From Cristatella mucedo (lineage: Eukaryota; Bryozoa; Phylactolaemata; Cristatellidae), in NCBI GenBank assembly GCA_009760855.2, contig WPIO01000078.1, positions 1,749,501-1,813,500 on the forward strand: a DNA stretch of 64,000 nucleotides, in the 5' to 3' direction. Below the pieces are notes generated by a model, which ran no database searches, was not told the DNA's origin, and saw only the letters and a program-made list of their open reading frames with translations. The position numbers and the translations under genes are program-made. Positions 10,235 to 20,999 of the stretch are shown here, piece after piece (the first letter of the stretch is position 1; every line of letters begins with the position of its first letter).

Positions 10235-10465
10235 TCCTCGCTTTTATGTTTATCTTTATGGGAGAAAGTTTGTCCTTCAAACTGATCACAAGCCACTCGT
10301 GACCATCCCGGGGCCTAAGAAAGGCACCCCACCCATTGCAGGGATGCGAAAGCAACCGTGGGCCGCCTTGTTGTTTGCATACTCCTATGACATTGAGCGT
10401 ACAAGGTCTGAGGACCATTAAAACACAGATGCCGGTTCTAGATTACCTAAAACTTGCCGAGTCGA
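10235..10465 (+). pseudogene. Gypsy RNase H domain fragment (pol)
   Basis: The frame gives FYVYLYGRKFVLQTDHKPLV, then IPGPKKGTPPIAGMRKQPW, and LLFAYSYDIE near the end. This is the RNase H part of Ty3/gypsy pol, where LYGR.F.L.TDH.PL and AYSYDIE are diagnostic. A degenerate DAGSRLP end follows after a stop. The protease and RT that should precede it are absent; the ATPase fragment occupies that place. Confidence 0.8.
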
Positions 10466-10689
10466 GGATTGTGAGCAGATGAGACTTTTTCACGTTGCGC
10501 AGTTTACATCCCTACCTGTAACATTTGAGAACGTGCGAAAAAAACTGCAACTAGAACCAATCCAAATGAAGGCCTACCGGATGGTTGTAAAGGGATGGCT
10601 GGAACAATGTTGTCGTGCCCCAAATCTTGACGCATACTATAAGTTCCACCACGTGCTTTCAGCTCTAGATTGTTGATTGTTGAGAGGCA

Positions 10690-11405
10690 CTAGGCTGATA
10701 CTACCAACCAAACTTCGAGAAAAGATACTCGCGGAACTTCACGAGAGCCACCTTGATATTCTTGGCATGAAAGCCACAGCTTGAAATTTCCGCGTTGTCG
10801 CCGAAAATCGACGCTGACATCGAGGCTGACTTCGTGGAGCCTGCCAACACAGCAACGCCGTTGGCAGCGAAGCTCCACCCAGCCCACGCCCATGGACGAC
10901 CCCGAAGGGTCCTTGGCAAGGCCTACGCGTAGACTGTGATGGGCCTATGGACACTTATTACCTTTTTTTTATAGTGGTCGATGCTTTCACGAAGTGGCCT
11001 GAAGTATTCGCAGACCACCACATCAACGCTGAGAACGTTGTTTGCTCGCCCGAGCCTGCCGCTTGTCGTTGTCAGCGCGACAATTGTCCACAGTTTTGCT
11101 CAGCTGGATTTGCTGTCTCCGTGCACAGCAATGGCGTCATGCATACGTTTACTGCCACGTACCACCAACAGAGCAATGGTTTAGCTGAGAGGTTTGCGAA
11201 AACGTTCATGCAATCCTACGAAGCATCTACTGGGACGGTGGAGACGCGGGTTGACACATTTTTGCTAAAATATCGGACCATCCGAACGGATGGGGAGCAA
11301 CGTACACCTGCGGAACGGCTCACGGGTCATAAACTCCGAACCCGATTAGATCTCCTTCGATCACTACCAGCTTTACTGATGGAGCTTACCACTTTTCAAG
11401 AGTAG
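10690..11405 (+). pseudogene. Gypsy integrase fragment (pol)
   Basis: The N-terminal zinc-binding half is marked by LREKILAELHESHLDILGMK near 10710-10770. The core follows with GPMDTYYLFFIVVDAFTKWP, then TFTATYHQQSNGLAERFAKT, which contains the NGxAERF glutamate of the D,D-35-E triad. The section around the second aspartate is frame-broken between about 11040 and 11150. The minus-one frame of the plus strand preserves LFARPSLPLVVVS there. The frame ends at 11405. Enzymatically dead. Confidence 0.8.
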
Positions 11406-11639
11406 GCGACATATCACAAATGAGATTTGGTGAGGTAAAAAGACTACCGTACATCATTCGACACTTGGCTACCTGGCACAGTGGTGGCCAGTCGTGGGCA
11501 CTGTATATATGCCATACAAACATGAGCTACCGTCACAGTATGTCATTCAGATCAGCTTCGAAAAGAGGAATATAATGCCTTACAAAAATCAGATGCCTAG
11601 AAACAGGTCATTTATAGGCACTACGCAACAGCAGTGGTT

Positions 11640-11860
11640 TCTAGAAGCCTACTACCTACTCCGACACATGTGCAAGCAAACGGGCGAGAGGCCACTGTCA
11701 TGCGGCACTTGCAGCAAGCGATTTATCGATGCTAATGCATTGAGGCATCACTTGCAGGTGCACATGGATGAGAGGCCGCACCCTTTCGACGAATGTGACA
11801 TGTGATTTCGCTACCTCTGGCACCTGCGTCGAATTTGTATGCCATCAGGTGTGCTTTGCA
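11640..11860 (+). pseudogene. C2H2 zinc-finger fragment between integrase and 3' LTR
   Basis: The linker TGERPLSCGTCSKRF is followed by IDANALRHHLQVH, a complete C2H2 finger (C..C...F.....L..H...H). A second linker (DERPHPF) and a second finger follow with its first cysteine replaced (F-D-E-C) and a stop before FRYLWHLRR. The TGE/DERP linker is typical of host multi-finger transcription factors, not of gypsy pol. It may be a second captured host fragment or a retrocopy inserted in the element. Confidence 0.7.
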
Positions 11861-12074
11861 ACTCCTGAAGCAGGTGTTGAAACGTCGGTGAGCGAAAGCA
11901 TGCATGGTGAGGCAGGTAGTTCCACCACAGAAGCACAGCCACCGGGTACCAAGTTGGCTACGAGAACAGAAAGTTTCCCAGCCGCGGTGACAGTGCCCAG
12001 ATATTCCATGTGATACATCAAGGGCAAACGACCTGCTCAGTTTAAGAACTTTGTTTTACAAAGTGCATTTTTGT

Positions 12075-12086
12075 AAGGCGGGAAGA
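12075..12086 (+). promoter_or_regulatory. Polypurine tract of gypsy element
   Basis: aaggcgggaaga immediately precedes the TGTTGTG start of the 3' LTR, as expected for plus-strand priming. Confidence 0.6.
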
Positions 12087-12311
12087 TGTTGTGTTTGCAT
12101 AGAAGTTATGTTAGGTGTTATATCTATTATATCATATCTTACCTTTGGGTAACATTAGTGCTTGGCAGAAGTTTACACCTCGGGGACTGCAGATTACACC
12201 ACCGGGTATTTATACGCCCGGACCGGCAACAAACGTGTTGCAGGCATGCACCAGTCTTAAGTCATGTAGGAGGCACATTGCATAGACTGCTGGTGTCCTC
12301 ATCAGCAAGCA
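12087..12311 (+). repeat. 3' LTR of Ty3/gypsy-like element
   Basis: It starts TGTTGTGTTTGCATAGAAG and ends near atcagcaagca. It pairs with 7062-7302 through shared blocks (taggtgttatatctatt, gcagattacaccacc, aacgtgttgcaggc, agtcat.taggaggcac). Confidence 0.8.
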
Positions 12312-12754
12312 TAACCTTTATGAAGCTGAGCTCACTCTGAGTTTCGGAAGTTAGCATAGGTAAACAAGGCTTCGCTAACAGCCGAACTTGTGCAGTGCTA
12401 ACCGATTCCTCCTGCACAGCTGCTTTCTTTGTGCTTGTCGACGACAAAGCTAGGTCTCACGGGATGCTGAGCACGCTGAGGGGGTTGATGCTAATGCCGA
12501 ACATCGTAGCAGCTACGCAAGCGAAAGCTGTGTCGTAGGTAGTGTGTAGGTGTGTCGGCATGGCAATTTAAAGTTGTGAACGAAAGATTATTTAGCCAGC
12601 TGCTTAACAGCCAGCTCCACGCAGCTCGAGCCTGGTGCAGCTCGCAATCGCAAGGTCTAGGCCGGTGCCTGATTGGCATTCTGCAGTCTTCCGTTGAAGA
12701 CGCAGCGCCGCGCCGAGCCTCCTCTCGCCGAGCCCGAATGCCCTCTCGTTGCAG

Positions 12755-12944
12755 CTCCGCTGTTCGACATCGCGAAGAGCTACGACCTGACCTTCTACAT
12801 TGGAGGCTGGTGCCTCGTCGCCAGCACCATGCTCCACTTTCTACTCCAGCTGAAGACGTTCAAGTCGGCGCTAGTCGAGTCACTGCCGCAGCAGCCGCCG
12901 CCGGAGACATCGACCTGCCGTTGGCGGCGGCCGATTTCCTCGAG
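12755..12944 (+). CDS. Internal exon, monocarboxylate-transporter-like (SLC16-type) C-terminal region
   Basis: The acceptor is ccctctcgttgcag and the donor is a perfect AG|gtaaga at 12945. The exon starts with two bases of a split codon and reads PLFDIAKSYDLTFYIGGWCL, then VASTMLHFLLQLKTFKSALV. Animal monocarboxylate transporters have G.PLAG.L.D.TGSYD.SFY.GG...L.. just before their last membrane helices, and the SYDLTFYIGG core plus the hydrophobic stretch fits. It would sit in the plasma membrane as part of a 12-helix MFS carrier. The end (QQPPPETSTCRWRRP) is a low-complexity cytoplasmic tail. Expected upstream exons carrying the rest of the MFS fold were not found in the window. Confidence 0.55.
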
Positions 12945-13164
12945 GTAAGACCTGCCGAGCAGCTCCATTGCTGCTGATATTGTGGGTTTGACAATACGTC
13001 GGCCAACGTCGGGGAGTCATGAGCACGGCGGCGCGAGGCTTGCCTTTGATCTGTCTCGAGCCTGGGCCATCGCCACTGCTGTGTGGGCGTGTCAGGAGAA
13101 ACTTGCGATTGCACACTTTGCGTGGCAACAGCAGGGAAGCCCCCCCCCCAACTGTGCCTTTTCT

Positions 13165-15095
13165 GTAGTTGGTCCATTAACTCTATTTACGGTTTTGAGG
13201 AGCGACGTCTTTAGAACAAATCGCGTAGGAAAAAACACATTAGGTATCTGAAGTCTGCCAAGGGCAGGCAAGGCTGTGAAATTATTTTCCATAATTTACA
13301 ATTTAAATTTAATTTAAAATCGAGGATTAAAATACTCTGGCAATGTTTCTTGGCCGCTCAGTAAACTTGATGTTCGCTGCAACACTGACGATAGCCTTTT
13401 TGCTTGTAGGTGGATTATTTGCCTTCAGCCCTAATCCGGCTACTCTAAGAACGCCGGTCGAATGTTTGTCTAATTGGTCCAAAGCAATACAAAGATGTTC
13501 CGCAGTCATTTGTCAGGCTTAAATAATGTGAGAGAAACATGGTGGAATATTGAACTGTCAGAAAATAGTCGACTGTCACGGGATTTTTAAGACCGCATAA
13601 AATACTTACTGCTGAGACTACTTTTTAAAGTTTTCCCATTATATTCAGTAAAAACTTCAACCGTTATGATAAAGTGTAAGACGGATTTCGAAAATGGAAG
13701 TATTTTCAATCAAAGGAACCCTACTATTTTCACTGTCAACGGTAAACTACTGCTGCTGCAAAGGGTCCTGAATGGTTCTCCACTGTGTGCCAGTTTTTGC
13801 TTACGGTTTTTGTGGTACATAGAAAGACGATGATTAGAAACCTCAAACGACGTAACTCTTTCATTTCTAACCGAGAAATCAGTTATTGACCTTACTCCAG
13901 ATTCACCAGCAGCAATTAAAGTTCGTGAATACACATAGTATACTTTAACTAATTGTTTTAATAAAGTCTCATAAGCAATGACAAATGTATACGAGAAAAC
14001 GCTCATGCCTAATTTTGTGTGATGTGAATAAGCTTAGGGGCCCATAAAAAATTGAATAAAAATAACTGCTTTATGCTAGACTCTCTTGTCACCAACCCCT
14101 AACCTACTTTCTCCGTCCGGCTGTCAACCATTCTCAGTATCTCTGCATTTTAAGTAAAGTGACAGCCTTATCACGAAGTCAGCCGAGCAAAAAGTAAAAA
14201 TATGGGATGCGATCATTTTATACGCTCTTTTATTTTTTATGCTTACCTCAGTGGAAGTTATGAATTTGAAATATGTCTCCTTAATCTCTATTAACTCTAT
14301 TTATGGTTTTGAGGAGTGACATCTCAAAACAAATCACTTGTGCCAATAAAAACAAATTCCGCATCTGGAGTCTGGCTAAGGCAGGCAAGGTTGTAAAATT
14401 TGGTTTCTTTTTGCTGATAGTTTCTAATACGCATTGCATTTGAAATAGAGGTTTAAAATAATATTTAGATGTTTTTTGGCTGGCCATCTGACTTTGCTTT
14501 CATTAGTATGCTAAACAAGGCATTCTTAGTTGTAGGTGGATATTTTTCCGTTTACCAGGCTAAATTTGGAGCTCCGGTGCAATTATATAGCAGTCGGATC
14601 TACTTAGTTCCACGGACAGTCATCTGTCACGTAGATGACTGAGGAAAATAAGGCCGGTCGCTTTCTGGAACTTATCAGGCAAAGCGGAAAATTTTCGTCT
14701 TCCTTGAACGTGAAGTCACTTGGCTCTGCACTTCTTTTCACAGTGATTGCTAATAAAACAACAAGGGAAATAATAACGTGAAAGGTGGAACTTCCAAATG
14801 GAAGGCTTGTAAAATCAGAAAAAATACTGATGTTACTGTCAAAAGTAAGCTGCTGCTACTGCCAAGCGTCCTGAACTGTTTCTCCACTTTTTTCCAGTTT
14901 GATGGAGATTATTTTGGCGGCCCCGTGAAACACCTTTTCTCAGTAAACCATGACGTACTTAACTCTGTCATTTCTTTCCGTAAAATAAAGTATCGGCCTC
15001 ATTCTAGATGCACCAGTAGCAATTAAAACTAGAAAATACACGCAGTGCACAAGACTTTTTTTAGTAATGACTTACCTTAATTAATAGACACACAC
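13165..15095 (+). repeat. Two diverged ~1.1-kb direct repeats
   Basis: Unit 1 is ~13165-14010 and unit 2 is ~14290-15095. Shared blocks in the same order: ggttttgaggag.gac, ctg.agtctg.c.aaggcaggcaagg, tgtaggtggat, gtcatctgtca, ctgctgctgc.aag.gtcctgaa, ttctccact.t.tgccagttt, and cac.agcagcaattaaa. There are many substitutions and indels, so the duplication is old. Neither unit has a convincing coding frame. Confidence 0.7.
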
Positions 15096-16029
15096 TAGGA
15101 AATTCTCATGCTTTAACGCACTGAGGTAGTGAACTAATTCACTAATTTCTAATTCATAGTATATTCTCTTTTCTAGACTGAAAATTAAGAAAAAACAACC
15201 TTTTTGCTTCTTGGCCAGCTTTCCGCCACATAGCTGACTTTTTTGAGACACCTCAAAGATTTGAATATTCACGCTTGAATTCTGATAACTCTCTAAGCAG
15301 TGGACATTTACTAGTGACACACTCCGCGAAACTCCGAGTTAGGAAGTTATAAGCATTTTAAGAAAGCTAAAACCCATTAACTTCTCAAACAATTTTATTC
15401 ACTCTTGAATCCTCGTTCTATGTACCAAAATTCTGCGTGTTATCACTTAGCAGCGAATATCGTTTCCTTACAGGGTAGCTCCAAGTGCCCAAAAGAGATG
15501 TTGTATAGCAATAGCACTATGTGTCATGGTTCATAATAGTTATTTTTTTAACCCCTTAGATTCTCGTTCCAATATTTTATTTTTCAGATATCTTGGGTGA
15601 CTTCAATTTTCGATCGAGCTGTAAATCTCCAAACAACTGGAAAAGTTCCAGTGGTTTGAGCTTTTTATCAAGCGTTTTTCTTTCGCTTAAAAGAAACAAT
15701 TTTTCACAGTGTATCTGTCACTGGTGCGGAAGTCTACTGCTACGACACGTGCTAGTCATTTGACCAAGGGCTTCTTCACTGGAGTAGGTGTGAGCTTACT
15801 GATTCTGTCTGCCCAGACAGTGCACGGTGTAGCATGGAAGGCTGCCACAGTGCTAACAGCAGAGCCTGGGATAGTTTCATATTTTATGGGCGTCAGATTA
15901 GATGCAATAAGGCGATATCTCAGCTTGAGTTTTTAGTGTGTAGATGCTAACAGCCAATGGTCATCCAGTGAGCGCTGACAAGCGTTTTAACTATCCATTA
16001 CGTGTGGATCTGTATTAGGTTCACATTTT

Positions 16030-16240
16030 TCTACCGCTCAGTTGCCGATGCGTGGCCTCCTATAGTCGTATGACTATACGTGACACAAGTAAGTCACAAA
16101 GTCTTTGCAATATGGAAAATTTCACAGCGATTGGCTGCTTTATGGTTAGAAGCTCATGGCAGGATTTTATCATGACCTATATGAAAGCACATGATCCAGG
16201 CACAATTATTGGAAAAAAAGATGGTCATTCACACTAAATA
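16030..16240 (+). pseudogene. Exon-like module copy 1 (possible Ig-like)
   Basis: The frame ends with FTAIGCFMVRSSWQDFIMTY then GKKDGHSH. It aligns with the copy at 20720, especially C.F.V.SS....I. The sequence after it (ttgcctgaggctattgcctg and cgagtcgtctttcacgaatg) is also shared with the 16440 and 38785 copies, so exon and flanking intron were duplicated together. Confidence 0.4.
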
Positions 16241-16439
16241 GTCTAGAGACTTGCCTGAGGCTATTGCCTGACCATTTGTTTTTGGAATCGAGTCGTCTTT
16301 CACGAATGAAAAATGCCGACTGACAATGCTCGCGAAGTTAGCAATCTTCATTCTTCCCTGCCGCATAATTAGTATCTTTTGGCTGAACAAGGAAGTAAGC
16401 TGATACTTTCTATCGTTAGAAATTACTTAGATCGGTGGC

Positions 16440-16640
16440 TTTAGAATGAGTAGCTCGTTACCCAAAATCGTCGTGACCTGCGTGGGAGCATGGACAGGGA
16501 AAGAAGTAAGGATCATCATTCACTGTAAATAGTCACGAGCATTGCTTGAGTCTGTGACGTAACCATGTTTCTTAAAATCAAGTCGTCTTTCATGAATGAC
16601 AAATGCCGAACGACGATGTTCTTGTGTTACTTGTGCAAGC
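16440..16640 (+). pseudogene. Exon-like module copy 2, partial
   Basis: It encodes MSSSLPKIVVTCVGAWTGKE then VRIIIH, matching VSSSLHGIVVSSAATWTVKE of the 20720 copy. The downstream flank (cttgagtctgtgacgtaacc, aagtcgtctttcatgaatga) repeats that of copy 1. The beginning of the module is missing. Confidence 0.45.
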
Positions 16641-17059
16641 TGTCGCTCGGGTGTTGTGCTAATGATGCCTCTCCTTTTTACAGGCTGCAGCACTCGTGTC
16701 AGGCAACGAAAGTAGATTCGCTGACTCCGCTAAGTCTTCAGAAGTATACCAGAAGTATAGAAGTATACCAGAAGTATATTCTGAACGTATTATCACAGCA
16801 GGGAGACACGAGCACACTTCAGCAGTCACGGCTGGCGTTGCTTGATAAAGAAAAGTCAAGCGCGGCCGGCTGTGTGAGGTGGTGGAGTCACGAGCATACG
16901 AACACTCGCACTCACGAACACGGACACACTTTCTCGCACACAGACCCGCGCACGCACACAAGACGTACACGTGCGTGCGAGCTTAGAAAGGCCTGTTTCT
17001 CCGTGCTGTGCTTCCATTTGACGATGACCATGATTTTATGCATTGCACTCCAGGCATAA

Positions 17060-18470
17060 TAATAATAATAACGCTGTTACTGATATATGTCTTCTATATC
17101 CTTATCCTTTCTCATCAGCATAATTACTATGTAATCTGAAAATATCATTAAGGAACGACGTGTTAAACCTTTGCCAAGGCGTTTGGACGCTAGGCAGCAA
17201 ATTTTTCGCACTCTATTTCTTTTTCTGAAGCGAAGTTATTATCACTAATAAATTGTCCGATTACGTTTCCTAATACTTTCGACTGCACCTCTGCGATTTG
17301 CTTACGCTTTGTTAGTCCGAAATGTGAATCTTGCAAGGGTTCAGCCAGGAGCTTTTTAGAAAGCTGAACTTACACCTTGCTTAACATTTTGTCGTCGCCG
17401 CTGCTATCGTAACATATTCGTATTTTGCCAACTGTATCTTATGCTATCCAAATGTCACTAAACATCTATGCTAACACAAGGATCCGTACTTGGTCATAAA
17501 CTGGTACTATAATAATATTAATATAATAAGTCAGAATGGTGCCCTCAGGGAACTAATGATAACTACGAATGCCTTGTACACACCGTACTTTCACCATATA
17601 TATGCCCCACTTTTCCGCTAAAATTTTAGGTCAGATAATTTGAGAGGGGGCTTATAGATAGGAGCATACTTTTTTGCTTTAATATTTCGCTAACAAAGTA
17701 CCTTCTTTGGATTTCTCCCAACGCAGATTAACTGGTCGCCAAAATGTGTTCGATAGGCTTGTTTATCAACAAAAATTCGACATTTCACAGATAGCGATAG
17801 TGACACGATTAATTATTATGAGTATTGATATTGCTCAGTTCATTCAGTTATTAAATAAAAAATATTTTTCCCAAGAAAGTGGTTCATAAATTGGGGAGTT
17901 CATACGCAGTAAAATACGTTAAGGCCAATATCTTTGGAGTACTGGTCGTATCGTCGGCACGCTTAAGCATGCAACAGAGGTTACCCAAGGACCTCGTGAA
18001 GGAAGTGAAAAAACGAGCAGTCTTAGCTTGTTTTGAAGTTTCATCGCAATAGAGAATTTCATAAAGTCAGTTAGTCATGAGCTAACGCCATTGGGAGCAT
18101 ACGAGCTTAAGGTACGGCCTCCAAAGAATTTTAAGTTGGGTCAAACCATATCAGCGTGACTAAAGTCTAAAGACGTGTTGGTACTACGACACCAACTCCT
18201 CTTAGTGAGTTCTTCGATAAGTAGGCTCGATATAGAGAATTCGAATATCTTAAGCGAGTGACAGCATCTTAAAGTTCACATGCTCTTGATAGCAAGCAAT
18301 TTTGAAGCAATTGATAGCCATTTTACAAGTCACACTAGATTGCACGTACCTGGTAAATTGGTTTTTTATTTACTCAAGAAAGATTACTGCTGTCCAAGTG
18401 CAGAGTCAGCAATAAATTCAGCAAAGTTGAGAGTTGGACATTTTGGAAGATAGGATTTATCAAAGATCAG
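17060..18470. other. Unassigned AT-rich sequence
   Basis: No convincing coding frame. 17085-17220 is distantly similar to 39140-39245, the continuation of the module flank (catcagcat.att, atctgaa.at, ccaagg.gtt..acgc.agg.ag). Confidence 0.5.
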
Positions 18471-18474
18471 CTAG

Positions 18475-18605
18475 AGCTATGCGTCATCCGTATTAAAATT
18501 AAAACTTGGATGGCTCTTGGTGATTGCATCATCAAGAGGTAGAGTAGACAAAGCGCAGGGCACCGGCATGCCCCCTACCGGTGAGGCTCCAAGTGTGACC
18601 ATAGC
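18475..18605 (-). mobile_element. Degenerate LINE RT fragment
   Basis: Order and content (tcatccgtattaaaattaaa, cttggtgattgcatcatcaa, gaggtagagta, tgaggctccaag) match the YADD-to-GVPQGS stretch of family A copies read on the minus strand. No frame survives. Confidence 0.55.
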
Positions 18606-19189
18606 CCCATGACATTACTAGGGATTGTCCTCCCGAGCAATTAAGCTAATTGCAGCCCCAATTGAATCTAAATCGGGCCTGTTCATGGGTCGCGTACGTA
18701 CCTGTAATCTTATGAATATACGAATAATGCTTATCTCAGCGACCCAAAAAGCCCATACAAGGGTTCCGTTAGACGGGAAGTGAATCTGACTGGTGAATTA
18801 GGCGGCTTTCAAAAGAGAGTGGCGCTTTGGGGATTGTGGTGCATTAAGAGGTGGCACTCAGACCAGGCTTGAGTGTAGTTTAATGCAAGTTGGCCTTGAT
18901 ATGCTAAGCTTGGGTAATAATTCTCCTACAGTTGCACTGCCTGCGATAATTGCTACTTACGTACCCCTGATAACTATCTTTTACGCTGTGCACTCTGTTC
19001 CTGCTTTTTATTTAGCAGCAGACGTGAAATGGCAACTTTATGTACAGGAGCTGGAGGGTTTCGCTTGTTCCGTAGCCATACGGTGTAAGTACTTCAGACT
19101 CAAGCTGAAATTGAATCCATGAAACCGCTTGCTTGTCAACTGGCTAAAAAATGAAAAACCAACTAAATTTTTAGATTTATAAATCGATA

Positions 19190-19690
19190 ATGTAATGTAA
19201 TGTAATGTATCTCCGTCAGTAACTCCACAAAGTCATAAAGACCATGTGGGTGTTACGCAGGAGAGTTTTGTATAGCGCACTCACAGCCTAAGCGGCTTTC
19301 GGTACGCATTCGGTAGCCAGCAGACTTCGTCTCACGCAACAAAGAGAAAGTGGGAAGCATAGCAGAGTTAGGAGAGCAGTTGAGGTAGTGAGTAGCATAG
19401 AAGTAGCAGTTCAGGACCGCTGAAAAAGATGTGCCATAGTCGGCAGTTGGAGAGTAGATGTCGTTGCGTAAGAATTGTGGAAGCGAGTTCCACAGTCTAG
19501 GACCTGCAGAGCTAAAGCTTCTGTCGCCAACTGTCTTTAAGCGGAGGAATGGGACAGCTAATTTATTGTCCACACAGGACCTGAGGGCGCGAACAGGCTG
19601 AAACTGATGCAGCAGTTCAGCTAGGTACGAAGGAGCCAAGCCGTGGCGGGCCTTGTGGGTCAGCATAAGAACTTTGCTCTGTATGATAAA
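19190..19690 (-). mobile_element. Family B LINE 3' part (copy B5)
   Basis: Minus 19666-19253 is an open frame of 137 codons: MLTHKARHGLAPSYLAELLH, LKTVGDRSFSSAGPRLWNSL, then PQFLRND. This is the C-terminal thumb/tail region of a CR1/L2-type LINE. The 3' end is followed, on the minus strand, by (ACATT)n; on the plus strand this reads taatgtaatgtaatgtaatg at 19190-19210. This is the reference copy for family B in this window. Confidence 0.88.
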
Positions 19691-19939
19691 AACTGAGGCT
19701 ACGAAGTCGGCATTTAATTACGTAAGTCAAGGTTTCCGATTTTTCACAACTCCATGCTGAGTATCCTTACTTCCTTTTTGTTGATCATAGCCTCGAAAAT
19801 GCAACTGTGATTGTAGCTGCACCTCAATGCATTTTAGGTCACAGTAGTGAACTGTTCGCCTGCTGCCGACTATTACACATCATCATTTCAAGCCATACTA
19901 AACTGCTACGACGGCCGTCGCCCTGCTGTCGGCGGCTTT

Positions 19940-20430
19940 TGGCGTGCCCCTGCAGGCGGTAATGCTACACTCTTTGAGGGGAGGCGGCGAGAAAGGATTT
20001 GAGGAAGCAGACACGCGTGTGCGAGGCTCGCCGAGGACAAGCGAGAGCTTCGCATTAAAAGACCTGGTTCGGCAGAGCTCGGGCTCGCGGCGCAGTCACC
20101 GATGCTGGAACATGCCCCCCCCCCGAAAGCGACGCGGCAGAGCTCAGCCGCAGATAAACGCCCAGATTGGGCACGCTCGACCGTGCGAGACCTCCGATCC
20201 GCCGCAGCCGGAAGTAGAAGTTGATCTACCTCTGCCGCCGACGTCGCCCGAAGAGTGCAGTAGAGATTTCGGGGTGCAACGAGCCCCAGATTCGGCAGCC
20301 GGCTGCTTGCCGTCGGCGGGCAGCAGCAGCAGCAGGAGCCTCTTCGGGACTGGGCGGCTCCGGCACGACCTCTAGCGGCTCCGGCACGACCTCTAGCGGC
20401 GTCTGCTTAGCAAACCTGTCTCTATTAGTC
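19940..20430 (+). other. GC-rich open segment, function unknown
   Basis: An open frame from 19944 to 20375 encodes a basic, proline-rich peptide (MPPPRKRRGRAQPQINAQ, then PEVEVDLPLPPTSPEEC). The segment is much more GC-rich than its neighbours. It holds a perfect tandem duplication of 22-23 bp (ggctccggcacgacctctag) near 20358-20402. No domain is recognised; it could be an exon or part of an unclassified element. Confidence 0.25.
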
Positions 20431-20434
20431 CTTG

Positions 20435-20525
20435 CTGCTCGCTACCTCAATTGTTCTCCTGACTCAGCTATGCTCCTCACTCTCTCTTTGCTGCGTGAGA
20501 TGAAGCTTATTGGAACTCCGTAAAT
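20435..20525 (+). mobile_element. Family B LINE scrap (copy B6)
   Basis: The plus strand reads YLNCSPDSAMLLTLSLLREM, matching YLNCSPNSAMLPTFSLLRE from copy B5. No tail is present. Confidence 0.75.
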
Positions 20526-20721
20526 TCGAGACGGGCGAAAGATGAGTGAAAATTATTATAAATGCCTCAGCTGTGCTAGGTGGTCAGGAGCCGACTCGTA
20601 GCAAACACTGTGCCAGTGAACCAATGCTTTTGAGCACGGCGCCGGATCTGACCAAACTTATGGTTAATCAAATGACTCCTCTTAGGAGCTGGCACTTTTT
20701 TAGTTGCAATAATAATTCAAC

Positions 20722-20965
20722 TGGTTAGCCATCGGGAGGCTGAGGTTGGAGAATACGTCATTGTCCATCGTTCAGCCGCTTCTGATGAGCCGCTTCCAAT
20801 ACGAATGTCTGCTGTACGAGGAAGTGAGCAGATAATGTCCGCCACAGATAATGGCGCGTCGATCTGCACGTTTCCAGTCAGCAGCTCGTTGCACGGCATC
20901 GTCGTGAGCAGCGCGGCAACATGGACAGTGAAGGAAACGAAGATCGTCATTCGAAATAACTAATC
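20722..20965 (+). CDS. Exon-like module copy 3, open frame, possible Ig-like domain
   Basis: This copy is open throughout: EAEVGEYVIVHRSAASDEPL, then PIRMSAVRGSEQIMSATDNG, then CTFPVSSSLHGIVVSSAATW and KETKIVI. The sequence before it ends ctggttag, which could be an acceptor. Copy 4 at 38785 keeps the same protein pattern and adds two cysteines (VRCSA and IVSCM) about 50 residues apart, as in an Ig fold (C.A......P......F.V.S...I...C.A). The retained similarity at protein level across diverged DNA suggests past coding. Ig assignment is a hypothesis. Confidence 0.4.
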
Positions 20966-20999
20966 AAGAAAATTGGGACGATAATGATGCCCACAATGA

